Source: Roseovarius halotolerans (GTDB taxonomy: Bacteria > Pseudomonadota > Alphaproteobacteria > Rhodobacterales > Rhodobacteraceae). Taken from it: 64,000 bases of DNA. The stretch spans positions 1,302,001 through 1,366,000 of the forward strand of contig NZ_FWFU01000001.1 of assembly GCF_900172255.1 (NCBI RefSeq), given 5' to 3'. How positions within the stretch are numbered: position 1 is the first letter of the stretch; each line of letters starts with the position of its first letter. A program made the translations under genes and the position numbers. The notes beneath the pieces are model-generated. The model was not told where the DNA came from. It saw only the letters and a program-made list of their open reading frames with translations, and searched no databases. Shown piece after piece: positions 28,196 to 36,737 of the stretch.

Positions 28196-29335
28196 TCAGC
28201 CCCGCACCGATTGCGCCACCGGATAGGCGCTCAGGAACCGCGCCCGCAGGATCAACACCCACAGCACCACCGCGACGAACTGATGGACAATCGCGATCTG
28301 CCAGGGTGCGATGTAAAGCACCGTCGCGATCCCCAGCACCACCTGCGCCAGAAGCGCGATCATCGCCGCGCTGAAGGCCGCGCCGGTCGCCCGGTTGGCG
28401 CTGCGCCGGCCCTTGATCCAGACCATCACGCCAAACGCCAACAGCGCATAGCCCACCATCCGGTGAATGAACTGCACAAGCCCCGGATTCTCAAACAGGT
28501 TGCGCCAGCCCAGGTCGCTCATCCACATATCGGGCGGCAACAGCCCCCCCGCCATCAACGGCCAGTCGGTGAAACTGCGCCCCGCATCGATCCCCGCGAC
28601 CAGCGCGCCGATCAGGATCTGCAGAAACGCGAAATGCAGCCAGCCCGTCGCCAGCCCGAACAGCTTCGCTTCACCGGCGCGCCGCGCCTGCATGAGATCG
28701 CGCTCCTCGCGCCCCAGCAGCATCACATACCAGGCGATGAACCCGAGGATCACAAAGGCCAGCCCCAGATGCGTGGCCAGACGATAACTCGCCACATCCA
28801 GCATCTCGCCCTCAAGGCCCGAACTGACCATCCACCAGCCGATCGCCCCCTGCGCGCCGCCCAGCACACCCAGCATGAGCAAGCGCCCGCTCCAGCCAAC
28901 CGGGATCTTGCGCGCCACAAGGAAACCCGCGAAACCGACAGCCCAGACAAGCCCGATCACCCGGCCCAGCTGGCGATGTCCCCATTCCCACCAATAGATG
29001 CGCTTGAACTCGGACATGCTCATGCCCTTGTTCTGCAACTGGTATTCGGGAATCTGGCGGTATTTCTCCAGCTCTTCTTCCCAGGCCGCCTCGCTCATCG
29101 GCGGCAGCGCACCCGTGACCGGCTTCCATTCGGTGATGCTCAGCCCGCTGTCGGTCAGCCGCGTAAGGCCCCCCACGGCGATCATCACCACCACCAGCGC
29201 GAACAGCACCATCAGCCAGGCACGGATCGCGCGGCGCGCCCCGCGCGGGCGTGCGTCGATCATCCCGCCCGTCGGCGCGGCCTTCGGGGCCTCACCCTCG
29301 CCCACATCCTCGAAAATGCTGCGCTTGCCACTCAT
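28196..29335 (-). CDS. ctaA: Haem A synthase (CtaA/COX15)
   Basis: 379 aa from ATG 29335 (MSGKRSIFEDVG); the open frame extends ten residues upstream. About eight transmembrane helices are present. Conserved haem-ligand histidines and loops appear in GGLTRLTDSGLSITEWKPVTGALPP, WWEWGHRQLGR and later FIHRMVGYAL and AIVHQFVAV. It oxidises the methyl group of haem O to give haem A for aa3-type cytochrome oxidase. The type with the long first periplasmic loop is typical of Alphaproteobacteria. No ctaB or oxidase genes are in the window. Confidence 0.95.
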   Translation of the reverse strand: MSGKRSIFEDVGEGEAPKAAPTGGMIDARPRGARRAIRAWLMVLFALVVVMIAVGGLTRLTDSGLSITEWKPVTGALPPMSEAAWEEELEKYRQIPEYQLQNKGMSMSEFKRIYWWEWGHRQLGRVIGLVWAVGFAGFLVARKIPVGWSGRLLMLGVLGGAQGAIGWWMVSSGLEGEMLDVASYRLATHLGLAFVILGFIAWYVMLLGREERDLMQARRAGEAKLFGLATGWLHFAFLQILIGALVAGIDAGRSFTDWPLMAGGLLPPDMWMSDLGWRNLFENPGLVQFIHRMVGYALLAFGVMVWIKGRRSANRATGAAFSAAMIALLAQVVLGIATVLYIAPWQIAIVHQFVAVVLWVLILRARFLSAYPVAQSVRG

Positions 29336-29400
29336 CTCGTTTCCCCTGCCTGCTGATCGGCCCAAAGGTTAGTGCGCCCCGCACCCCCCTTCAAGCGGCC

Positions 29401-30147
29401 TCAATCACCGCGTTCCTTCCAGCGGACCATCTGCCGCAGGACGCCGTGCAGCATCTGCACATCCGCCCGCGTCAGCGGCATCCGGCTCCACATGTTGCGC
29501 AGGTTGGTGCGCATCCCCTGTGCCTTGTGCTCGGGGAAAAAGAACCCGGCGTCCTCAAGTCGTGTCTCGTAATGCTCGGCCAGCTTCTCGACCTCGATCT
29601 GCTCGGCCCAGTCGGCACGCGCCATGTCGACCCGCTCGGGCGTGATCCCGCCCTGAGCGCGGCGCCATTCATAGCCGGTCAGCAGCACGCATTGCGCCAG
29701 GTTCAGGCTGGGAAACGCCGGGTTCACGGGTACGTTGATGATCGCATTGGCCTTGGACACGTCCTCGTTTTCCAGCCCCGCGCGCTCGGGACCGAACAAC
29801 ACGGCGACCTTCTCGCCCGCCGCGATCCGCTCGGCGGCAACCTGCATGGCGCGCTCGGGACTCAGCACCGGCTTCGTAAGCCCGCGCGCCCGCGCCGTGG
29901 TCGCCATCACGTAATGGCAATCCGCCACCGCCTCGGCCACGTCCCCCATCAGCCTCGCCTCGTCCAGAACGCGCCCCGCGCCGCTGGCCATCGCCACCGC
30001 GCTCGAATTGGGCCAGCCATCGCGCGGCACCACCAGCCGCATCCGGTCCAGCCCGAAATTCCACATCGCGCGCGCCGCCGCGCCGATATTCTCGCCCATC
30101 TGCGGGCGCACCAGCACGAAATCAGGCTGAGGGGTGTCGCTTGGCAT
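29401..30147 (-). CDS. trmJ: tRNA (Cm32/Um32) methyltransferase TrmJ, SPOUT family
   Basis: 248 aa from ATG 30147 with AAGGAGA eight bases upstream; the open frame continues to 30339 through non-coding repeats. SpoU/TrmH motifs are FVLVRPQMGENIGAAARAMWNFG (motif 1), AVLFGPERAGLENEDV (motif 2) and INVPVNPAFPSLNLAQCVLL (motif 3). The enzyme 2'-O-methylates position 32 of tRNA anticodon loops. A 225-bp leader upstream contains an 11-bp repeat array and a perfect 7-bp stem-loop. Confidence 0.92.
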   Translation of the reverse strand: MPSDTPQPDFVLVRPQMGENIGAAARAMWNFGLDRMRLVVPRDGWPNSSAVAMASGAGRVLDEARLMGDVAEAVADCHYVMATTARARGLTKPVLSPERAMQVAAERIAAGEKVAVLFGPERAGLENEDVSKANAIINVPVNPAFPSLNLAQCVLLTGYEWRRAQGGITPERVDMARADWAEQIEVEKLAEHYETRLEDAGFFFPEHKAQGMRTNLRNMWSRMPLTRADVQMLHGVLRQMVRWKERGD

Positions 30148-30227
30148 CTGTGTCTCCTTGGGTCGCTGCCGCCTCTTAAACAGTTTCACGCGCCTGCGAC
30201 ACCGCATTTGCGCCCGTGCTTCGCGTT

Positions 30228-30245
30228 CCGTTCTGTGCAGAACGG
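30228..30245. promoter_or_regulatory. Perfect 7-bp stem-loop between yidD and trmJ
   Basis: CCGTTCT (30228-30234) pairs with AGAACGG (30239-30245) around a GTGC loop. No T-run follows on either strand, so it is a weak terminator candidate. It could be an operator or leader structure for trmJ. Confidence 0.35.
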
Positions 30246-30293
30246 GTGGGCAAAATGTACGCAACGCATCGTGCGGTCGGTTAACCCGCCGCG

Positions 30294-30348
30294 TTTTCCG
30301 ACAGGATACCGACGCGTTACCGACGCGATACCGTTGCAATACCGATGG
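30294..30348 (+). repeat. 11-bp phased CCGA-core repeat array, locus A (five units)
   Basis: Five consecutive 11-mers: the first is degenerate (30294-30304), then GATACCGACGC, GTTACCGACGC, GATACCGTTGC and AATACCGATGG. The CCG core recurs exactly every 11 bp. The array lies between yidD and trmJ, about 150 bp upstream of the trmJ start, with the TACCG strand opposite to transcription. Related arrays lie at 42150-42193 and 44089-44132. Confidence 0.75.
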
Positions 30349-30372
30349 TGTTTTTTGCCTTTAATCAATGCC

Positions 30373-30642
30373 TTAGGGATGATTCGCGTGGTCGTCGCAG
30401 GACCCGCCCTCACCCCCGTCGCATCCCGGCACCGGATCATAGCCGCACCCACCCCAGGGATTGCAGCGCAGAATGCGCCTGAGCGCCAGCCAGCCGCCCT
30501 TGATCGCGCCGTGATGCTTCAGCGCATCGAGCGCATATTGGCTGCAGGTGGGCTGAAACCGGCAGCCATGTCCGACCCAGGGCGACAGGATCAGCCGATA
30601 GGCCCTCACCGGCCATGACAAGACATGCGCCAGCGGGCTCAT
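30373..30642 (-). CDS. yidD: Membrane protein insertion efficiency factor YidD
   Basis: 89 aa. The family core [32 protein letters not shown] with its conserved cysteines spans about residues 14-45, followed by [18 protein letters not shown]. The tail is acidic and histidine-containing. YidD is a small peripheral membrane protein thought to help YidC-dependent insertion. The ATG at 30642 overlaps the rnpA stop region by four bases, as in the common rpmH-rnpA-yidD cluster. yidC itself is not adjacent here. Confidence 0.95.
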   Translation of the reverse strand: MSPLAHVLSWPVRAYRLILSPWVGHGCRFQPTCSQYALDALKHHGAIKGGWLALRRILRCNPWGGCGYDPVPGCDGGEGGSCDDHANHP

Positions 30643-31040
30643 TTTCTTGTTCCGTGGATTGAACTTAGCGCGTTTCGCAAGTCGGATTTCAGCGCCTCGA
30701 AGGGGCGCGCGGCGGTGGCATTGGCGCGCCCGATCAGCACGTAGTCCCAGCCCGGCCTGCCCGCCTCGGGCAGCACCGCGCGCGCCGCTTCGCGCAACCG
30801 CCGCTTGGCGCGGTTGCGCGCCACGGCATTGCCGACCTTCTTTGAACAGGTGAACCCGACCCGGATCGCCGGGTCGCCATCGTGCCGCTCGCGCCCCTGC
30901 ACCACCATCGAAACGGTGCTCTGGCGCCGGGCCTGCGCCGCGCGAAGGAAATCCGGGCGGTCTTTAAGTGTCTGAAGACAAACGGAAACCGCCGGGGGCT
31001 TCATCCCCGCATTCCTGTCGGGGGCCTCCGGCGGCATCAT
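30639..31040 (-). CDS. rnpA: Ribonuclease P protein component
   Basis: 133 aa from ATG 31040 (AGGAC eight bases upstream); ATG 31004 also has a plausible AGGAA site and would give a 121-aa protein. The RNR signature is [20 protein letters not shown], preceded by [13 protein letters not shown], and the N-terminal [15 protein letters not shown] segment is standard. It binds the catalytic RNA and aids 5' maturation of tRNAs. It lies 29 bp after rpmH in the same transcript. Confidence 0.93.
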   Translation of the reverse strand: MMPPEAPDRNAGMKPPAVSVCLQTLKDRPDFLRAAQARRQSTVSMVVQGRERHDGDPAIRVGFTCSKKVGNAVARNRAKRRLREAARAVLPEAGRPGWDYVLIGRANATAARPFEALKSDLRNALSSIHGTRK

Positions 31041-31069
31041 GTCCGTAGTCCTGTTACTGCTGCGCCTGC

Positions 31070-31204
31070 TCAGGCGCTCAGCGACTTGCGGCCGCGCGCA
31101 CGACGCGCGTTCAGGATCTTGCGGCCGGCCTTCGTGGCCATGCGTGCACGAAACCCGTGGCGGCGCTTGCGAACCAGGTTCGAGGGTTGGTAGGTGCGTT
31201 TCAT
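31070..31204 (-). CDS. rpmH: Ribosomal protein bL34
   Basis: 44 aa, too short for most ORF calling. The product begins [20 protein letters not shown] and ends [10 protein letters not shown], essentially the bL34 consensus. It is a component of the large ribosomal subunit. It heads the rpmH-rnpA-yidD operon and has a strong promoter about 75 bp upstream. Confidence 0.97.
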
Positions 31205-31280
31205 CGCTCCGTCTCCGGTCTTTGCGGGGCGGCACCGCCATCAGAATCGCGGCCACGCCCTGTATATGTTCGAGGCCCGG

Positions 31281-31309
31281 TCTATAGTGGCCCCTTCGCC
31301 CCAAGTCAA
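31281..31309 (-). promoter_or_regulatory. rpmH: Strong sigma-70 promoter of rpmH
   Basis: On the minus strand TTGACT (31309-31304) and TATAGA (31286-31281) are separated by exactly 17 bases. This predicts a leader of about 70 nt before the rpmH ATG at 31204. Confidence 0.8.
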
Positions 31310-31482
31310 ACCCGCCCCGCGCCTTTTGCAACAAAAACCTTCGCCGGGTGCACAAACCTGTCACAAACCCATGAAAACCGGCCCGATCCCATCACCCGGC
31401 ATCACCCTCCTGTGAGCCCTATGGCCAAAGGTCTCCGACCTGCGCATGTTCGATCCATACAGGATCAGGAGCGCATGCCGCC

Positions 31483-32214
31483 ATGAAGGATACCACCCGC
31501 CCTCGCAAGCCCGCCCTCTGGCGACACCTGCCGCTTGCCGCGATCCTGATTGTTGCACTGGCCGGATCATTCCTGCTGGGCGACCACCTCAGTTTCGACA
31601 CGCTCCAGACCCACCGCGAAGCCCTGCTGGGTTTTCGAGACGCCAATTTCGCGGGGATCGTGGCGCTGTTCCTTGGCGCCTATATCCTGATCGTCGCCTT
31701 CTCGCTTCCCGGCGCGGCGGTCGCTTCGGTGACCGGCGGCTTCCTCTTCGGCCTCTGGCTTGGCACCACGCTCAACGTGCTGGCCGCCTCGATCGGGGCA
31801 ATCGCGATCTTCTGGGCCGCGCGCCTCGGCCTCGGGCGCGTTCTGAGCGCCCGGATCGAAACATCCGACGGCACCTTGAAGAACATCAAGAACGGATTGC
31901 ACAACAATGAAATATCGGTTCTTTTTCTGATGCGCCTCGTGCCGGTCGTGCCCTTCTTCGTGGCCAATCTCCTGCCCGCGCTGGTCGGGGTCCGCTTCGT
32001 CAACTTCGCCCTGACCACGGTGCTCGGGATCATCCCCGGCGCGCTGGTCTTCACCTGGATCGGGGTCGGCATCGGCGAGGTCTTCGACCGCGGCGAACGC
32101 CCCGATCTCTCGCTTCTCTGGGAGCCGCAGGTGATCGGCCCCATCCTCGGCCTCTGCGCGCTGGCCGCCCTTCCCATCCTCATCAAGGCCATTCGCGGCC
32201 GCAAGGACATCTGA
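31483..32214 (+). CDS. TVP38/TMEM64 (VTT-domain) membrane protein
   Basis: 243 aa with about six hydrophobic segments. The VTT/SNARE-associated domain is recognisable from SLPGAAVASVTGGFLFGLWLGTTLNVLAASIGA and MRLVPVVPFFVANLLPALVGVRFVNFALTTVLGIIPGALVF. DedA-superfamily proteins of this type are linked to lipid scrambling or transport. The gene is two bases from an MerA-like flavoprotein gene; the same pair is often adjacent or fused in other bacteria. The 31310-31482 leader shows no obvious feature. Confidence 0.88.
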   Translation: MKDTTRPRKPALWRHLPLAAILIVALAGSFLLGDHLSFDTLQTHREALLGFRDANFAGIVALFLGAYILIVAFSLPGAAVASVTGGFLFGLWLGTTLNVLAASIGAIAIFWAARLGLGRVLSARIETSDGTLKNIKNGLHNNEISVLFLMRLVPVVPFFVANLLPALVGVRFVNFALTTVLGIIPGALVFTWIGVGIGEVFDRGERPDLSLLWEPQVIGPILGLCALAALPILIKAIRGRKDI

Positions 32215-32216
32215 TC

Positions 32217-33635
32217 ATGAGCGAACTCAAGACCGACCTTCTGGTCATCGGGGCAGGATCCGGCGGCCTCTCAGTGGCCGCGGGCGCCGCACAGATGGGG
32301 GCCGATGTCATCCTGCTGGAAGGAAACCGCATGGGGGGCGATTGCCTCAATTTCGGCTGCGTTCCCTCCAAGGCGCTGATCGCGGCGGGCAAGGCCGCCC
32401 ATGCCCAGTCCCACGCTGCCGCCTTCGGCATCGCCGACGTTTCACCCAAGGTCGATTATTCCGCCACCATCGACCATGTGCAGGACGTGATTTCCCAGAT
32501 CGCGCCGCATGACAGCCAGGAACGCTTCGAATCCCTCGGCGTCCGGGTCATCCGCGAGCATGGCAGCTTCGTCTCGCCCCATCAGGTCCGGGCGGGCGCG
32601 CATCTGATCACCGCCCGCCGGGTGGTGATCGCGACCGGTTCCTCGCCGCTGGTGCCGCCGATTCCCGGCCTTGATTCAGTGCCTTACGAGACGAACGAAA
32701 CCCTTTTTGAACAGCGCGATCAGCCCGAGCACCTGTTGATCGTCGGCGGCGGCCCCATCGGCATGGAAATGGCGCAGGCACAGCGCCGCCTTGGCGCCAG
32801 GGTCACCGTGATCGAGGGTGCCAAGGCTCTCGGCCGCGACGATCCCGAAACCGCTGCCGTCCTGCTTGATGCGTTGCGCGCCGAAGGCATCGAGATAGCC
32901 GAAGACGCGCTTGCCAGCGAAATTCGCGGCAAACCCGGTGCTATCGAGATCGAAACCCGCGACGGGCGCCTGTTCAAGGGCACCCATCTTCTGATGGCGG
33001 TCGGGCGTAAACCCAATATCGAACGCCTCGACCTGGCGGCAGCCGGAATCGAGACGACAAAGACCGGAATCAAGATCGATGCCGCGCTCAAGACGACGAA
33101 CCCCAAGGTCTACGCCATCGGCGATGTGGCAGGCGGGCTGCAATTCACCCATGTGGCGGGGTATCATGCGGGGATCGTCATCCGCTCGGCCCTCTTCGGC
33201 CTGCCCGCCAAGGCCGAGACCTCCCATATCCCCTGGGTCACCTACACCGCCCCCGAACTCGCCCAGATCGGCCTGACCGAGGACGAGGCGAAACGAATCC
33301 ACGGCGAGAAACTCGAACTGGTGCGCTTTCCCTATGACCAGAACGACCGCGCCATCGCAGAGCGCAGACCGCTGGGGCTTATCAAGGTGATGGTCGTCTC
33401 TGGCCGCCCCGTGGGCGTGTCCATCGTCGGGGCGCAGGCCGGCGAGCTGATCGGCCTCTGGGCCTTTGTCATGGCCAACCGGCTCAAGATGAAGCATGTG
33501 GCAAAGATGGTCGCGCCCTACCCGACGCTGGGCGAATTGAACAAGCGTGCGGCTGGGGCCTATTTCTCGCCAAAGCTGTTTGATAGTCCTAAGATCAAGA
33601 CGATCGTGAAGCTGGTACAACGCTGGATACCCTGA
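32217..33635 (+). CDS. Pyridine nucleotide-disulfide oxidoreductase, MerA-like
   Basis: 472 aa. FAD motif VIGAGSGGLSVAAGA (10-24), redox-active pair C43 and C48 in GGDCLNFGCVPSK, NAD(P) motif LIVGGGPIGMEMA and the second FAD motif VYAIGDVAGG are all present. Near the C-terminus the HPT histidine of dihydrolipoamide dehydrogenase is replaced by tyrosine (APYPTLGE), as in mercuric reductases. The vicinal C-terminal cysteines and N-terminal HMA domain of true MerA are absent, so mercury reduction is doubtful. It forms an operon with the VTT gene. Confidence 0.88.
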   Translation: MSELKTDLLVIGAGSGGLSVAAGAAQMGADVILLEGNRMGGDCLNFGCVPSKALIAAGKAAHAQSHAAAFGIADVSPKVDYSATIDHVQDVISQIAPHDSQERFESLGVRVIREHGSFVSPHQVRAGAHLITARRVVIATGSSPLVPPIPGLDSVPYETNETLFEQRDQPEHLLIVGGGPIGMEMAQAQRRLGARVTVIEGAKALGRDDPETAAVLLDALRAEGIEIAEDALASEIRGKPGAIEIETRDGRLFKGTHLLMAVGRKPNIERLDLAAAGIETTKTGIKIDAALKTTNPKVYAIGDVAGGLQFTHVAGYHAGIVIRSALFGLPAKAETSHIPWVTYTAPELAQIGLTEDEAKRIHGEKLELVRFPYDQNDRAIAERRPLGLIKVMVVSGRPVGVSIVGAQAGELIGLWAFVMANRLKMKHVAKMVAPYPTLGELNKRAAGAYFSPKLFDSPKIKTIVKLVQRWIP

Positions 33636-33653
33636 AAGGGGCGGACATAACGC

Positions 33654-35048
33654 ATGCGGTTTCTGAAATCTCTTTCGGGACGCTTCCTGATCCTGACGAT
33701 CGTATTCGTCATGCTGGCCGAAGTCCTGATCTTCGTGCCCTCGATTGCGCGTTTCCGCGAGGATTACCTGATGTCGCGGCTCGAGCGTTCGCAGATCGCC
33801 TCGCTGGCGCTGCTCGCGAATGATGACATCTCCCCCGAGCTTCAGGACGAGCTCTTGCAGAATGCCGGCGTCTTCAACGTGGTCCTGCGGCGCAACGATG
33901 CCCGGCAGCTCGTGCTGTCCTCGCCGATTCCCTCGCCGATCACCGCCACCTATGACCTGCGGAATGCCAGCGCGATTGACCTTATTCGCGATGCGATGAC
34001 CCGCCTGGTCACGCCCGAACCACAGGTGATCCGTGTCATCGGCGACCCGGTGCGCATGGCAGGCCTCCTGATTGAAGTCACCCTCGAAACCAGCGAACTG
34101 CGCACCGCCATGATCGATTACGGCCTGCGCATCCTGCTCCTGTCTGCTGTGATTTCTGGGGTTACCGCGCTGTTGCTGTTCCTCGCGGTGCGCAGCCTTC
34201 TGGTAAAGCCGATCAAGCGGGTCGTCGGCCACATGCAATCCTACGCCGCCGCGCCCGAAGATGCGCGCCGGGTCATTTCGCCATCCGCCGGCGTCACCGA
34301 ACTGCGCGAGGCCGAAGAAACGCTGAAACTGATGCAGACCCAACTGACCAGCGCGCTCAAGCAGAAGGACCGGCTGGCGCAGCTTGGCGGCGGGGTCGCC
34401 AAGGTCAGCCATGACCTGCGCAATATCCTGACGTCAGCGCAGCTTTTCACCGACCGCCTCGAACTGAGCGAGGACCCGACCGTCAAGCGCATGGCCCCGA
34501 AGCTGGTCAATTCCATCACCCGCGCGGTGCATCTGTGCGAAGCCACCCTCGCCTATGGCCGCGCCGAGGAACCCGCCCCCGCCCTCAGCCGCGTGTTGCT
34601 GGCCGATATCGTCAGCGACGTGATCGACAGCGAACGCCTCTCCGTGGGCGACGGCGAGGTCAGCTTCTCCGAGGACATCCCCGCAGCGCTCATGATCCGC
34701 GCCGACGCCGAACAGCTGTATCGCGTGATTTCCAATCTCGTGCGCAATGCGCGTCAGGCCATCGTCACCACAGGCAAGCAGGGCGAGATCAACGTCGCCG
34801 CCACCGAGACCGATGACGACTGGATCATCACCATCACCGACACCGGCCCCGGCCTGCCGCCAAAGGCGCGCGAGCATCTTTTCCAGCCTTTCCAGGGCCG
34901 CGCGGCCAAGGGCGGCAGTGGACTCGGCCTCAATATCGCCGCCGAACTCGTGCGCGGCCACGGCGGCGCGCTGACGCTCGAGCGCAGCGACGAGACCGGC
35001 ACCGCCTTTCGTATCTCGCTGCCGCGCGGCGGTGTCGAAATGGGCTGA
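33654..35048 (+). CDS. Membrane sensor histidine kinase
   Basis: 464 aa. A signal-anchor helix (FLILTIVFVMLAEVLIFVPSI), a ~110-residue periplasmic segment and a second helix (ILLLSAVISGVTALLLFLAV) lead to a HAMP-like region. The H-box VSHDLRNILTSAQLF contains the phosphoacceptor histidine. The N-box is NLVRNARQAI, the G1 box DTGPGLPP and the G2 box GSGLGLNIAAEL. No response regulator gene lies in the operon, so its partner is elsewhere. It starts 18 bp after the flavoprotein gene. The ligand is unknown. Confidence 0.9.
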   Translation: MRFLKSLSGRFLILTIVFVMLAEVLIFVPSIARFREDYLMSRLERSQIASLALLANDDISPELQDELLQNAGVFNVVLRRNDARQLVLSSPIPSPITATYDLRNASAIDLIRDAMTRLVTPEPQVIRVIGDPVRMAGLLIEVTLETSELRTAMIDYGLRILLLSAVISGVTALLLFLAVRSLLVKPIKRVVGHMQSYAAAPEDARRVISPSAGVTELREAEETLKLMQTQLTSALKQKDRLAQLGGGVAKVSHDLRNILTSAQLFTDRLELSEDPTVKRMAPKLVNSITRAVHLCEATLAYGRAEEPAPALSRVLLADIVSDVIDSERLSVGDGEVSFSEDIPAALMIRADAEQLYRVISNLVRNARQAIVTTGKQGEINVAATETDDDWIITITDTGPGLPPKAREHLFQPFQGRAAKGGSGLGLNIAAELVRGHGGALTLERSDETGTAFRISLPRGGVEMG

Positions 35049-35067
35049 GTTTTTCTTCTCTGCCCCC

Positions 35068-35096
35068 TTGCATTGCCCGGCGGCAAAGTCTAAATC
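35068..35096 (+). promoter_or_regulatory. Promoter of tRNA-Arg(ACG)
   Basis: TTGCAT (35068-35073) and TAAATC (35091-35096) are 17 bases apart, with the -10 box about 10 bases before the mature tRNA 5' end. Confidence 0.5.
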
Positions 35097-35106
35097 CCGC
35101 CCTCAC

Positions 35107-35183
35107 GGACCGATAGCTCAGCTGGATAGAGTACCTGACTACGAATCAGGGGGTCGGGGGTTCGAATCCTCCTCGGTCCGCCA
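35107..35183 (+). tRNA. tRNA-Arg (anticodon ACG)
   Basis: 77 nt with encoded CCA. The acceptor GGACCGA pairs with TCGGTCC, the D arm is AGCTCAGCTGGATAGAGT, the anticodon stem CTGA/TCAG holds loop CTACGAA (anticodon ACG, probably edited to ICG), and the T-arm has GGTTCGAATCC. It reads CGU, CGC and CGA. An AT-richer, gene-poor segment begins directly after its 3' end. Confidence 0.97.
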
Positions 35184-35800
35184 CTTACCCCCCTCCTTGA
35201 ATTTCATGACTCCCACATTTGCCGCTGCGCCCTTCGCCTGAAGATGGCGGAGCACAATTCAGGCTGTCTTCCATTTCCTTGAAAGCGCTTCGTGCAGCGC
35301 GAAGTCATCTCGATAGAAGTTTGACAGAAACCGGCTGACGCGATCGCTTTCAAGTTCCTTCATGTCTTGGTGTGCAATGGGCTTTGAAGTCCTTTTGCCA
35401 AGTAATCGCACAGGATACGCAACGGCCGATGACCGAACTGAATGCGTCCCAAGTTGTGACACCCGTCGATCCTGGACCTGAAACACCGTCGAATTCGTCA
35501 AGTTGTCCGGCCTCGTTGTCGATGGAAGAGTCATCACAATCAGAGATGTGAACAACTCAGAACTCCTTTGAGTGACGAACGATCATGGACATCGAGTCTC
35601 GCCGCGCGCTTCAAAATGCTGCTTTGCAAAATCGGTTTAAGTTTGAAGATTATCCAACAAGAGCTCTAAAGGAACCCGCGAATGCTACACGGGTTTGACA
35701 TACCGAAACATTAATTCGCCACAAAAATGGGCTTTTCATCGGGTGAATTTGACACCTGAACCTGCAAAGAACGGTCGTCGGAAGAGCGAAAGGACATTTT
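35184..35800. other. 617-bp AT-richer gap without a convincing gene
   Basis: Base composition is visibly richer in A and T than the flanks, and codon-like periodicity is weak. Only short frames occur; the best is a minus-strand 98-codon frame described separately. No integrase, transposase, inverted repeats or second copy of the tRNA 3' end was found within it or up to about 36.7 kb. It may be decayed or acquired DNA. Confidence 0.5.
35259..35555 (-). pseudogene. Possible C-terminal remnant of a sulfotransferase-like gene
   Basis: A 98-codon frame whose last ~30 residues (LESDRVSRFLSNFYRDDFALHEAL) look like the C-terminal helix of sulfotransferase-family proteins. The rest is unrecognisable and the start is arbitrary. 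No catalytic PAPS-binding segment is visible upstream. It could equally be a chance frame. Confidence is low. Confidence 0.2.
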
Positions 35801-36643
35801 ATGCCGTTGATTGACAAAACAATTCCGGCACGGGTGCCCTTGCCGCATGGCGAATCCCGCCGCATCCCGCCGCTGATCTTCCAGACGTTCAAGACCCCCG
35901 AACTGCCCAACCTCATGTATGAGGCCGTACAAAGCTGGATCGAACATAATCCCGGATTCGAATACCGCTTCTTTGACGACGATGCGCAGGCCGCATTCAT
36001 CCGGGACAATTTCGACCCTGACGTCTTCTCCGCTTATCAGAAGATCGAAGGCGGAGCCTTTCGCGCCGATCTCTGGCGCTATTGCGTTCTCTGGATACAT
36101 GGCGGGGTCTACGCCGATATCGACACGGTCTGCCGCAGCGATCTGACCCGGAGCTTGCGAGCCGAGGACGCATTCGTCGCGCCCGACACGGGCGGGAATG
36201 TCCCCTCGGCCGTGTTCAACGCCTTCATCGCCGCAACACCCCGTCATCCGTTCCTCAAGCGCGCGATCGACCGCGCGACCGGGCTCGTTCTCTCAGAAAG
36301 ACCTTTTGTCGGTTATGAGATGGTCGGTCCCGCCAATCTTGGCGCGGCGATCAACCTCACCACCGGACGCCCCGAAAGAACACCCATGATTGCCGGCACA
36401 TACGACCACGCCGGAAGCCCTTGGCGGATCATCGAAAAGCGCCCTGCCGGCAACGGGGAGCGGCGGCGCGTCGTTGATGGCGACATTACGCTTTTCAATA
36501 CCGAATATGACGAATACCGCGACGAACTCGCCACGGTCGGTGTCCGGCATTGGCATCTCGACGAACCGCGCATCGGCCCCCTGCGAAAACTGGTACGCCG
36601 GTGGAAACGGGCTGCGATGCTTCGGAAATCGAGAACTGACTGA
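35801..36643 (+). CDS. GT32-like glycosyltransferase (OCH1/capsule type)
   Basis: 280 aa from ATG 35801 with AAAGGA eight bases upstream. The fold signature is IPPLIFQTFKT (22-32), GFEYRFFDDD (52-61), EGGAFRADLWRYCVLWIHGGVYADIDTVC (83-111) with the DXD motif D106-I-D108, and late histidine-rich WHLDEP. Family members transfer hexoses from nucleotide sugars using a divalent metal. There is no membrane anchor. It sits alone after an AT-richer gap next to a tRNA, which suggests acquisition. Confidence 0.85.
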   Translation: MPLIDKTIPARVPLPHGESRRIPPLIFQTFKTPELPNLMYEAVQSWIEHNPGFEYRFFDDDAQAAFIRDNFDPDVFSAYQKIEGGAFRADLWRYCVLWIHGGVYADIDTVCRSDLTRSLRAEDAFVAPDTGGNVPSAVFNAFIAATPRHPFLKRAIDRATGLVLSERPFVGYEMVGPANLGAAINLTTGRPERTPMIAGTYDHAGSPWRIIEKRPAGNGERRRVVDGDITLFNTEYDEYRDELATVGVRHWHLDEPRIGPLRKLVRRWKRAAMLRKSRTD

Positions 36644-36737
36644 CCCCGCGGCCCACATGCGCGCGCATCAAGCCTCTGGACAACTGAACGGATCGGTTTA
36701 CCCTGAAGGATGATCATATTCTCCACGGGACCGAGAC

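Noticed and set aside
30228..30245. LexA (SOS) box in the trmJ leader
   Set aside because: The palindrome does not fit the alphaproteobacterial GTTC-N7-GTTC direct repeat; it is simply a stem-loop.
32217..33635. True mercuric reductase / mer operon
   Set aside because: Lacks the C-terminal cysteine pair and the HMA domain, and no merT, merP or mer-type regulator is nearby.
35184..36720. Integrated element with att sites at tRNA-Arg(ACG)
   Set aside because: No integrase, no second copy of the tRNA 3' end and no inverted repeats found by eye; kept only as a possible eroded island.
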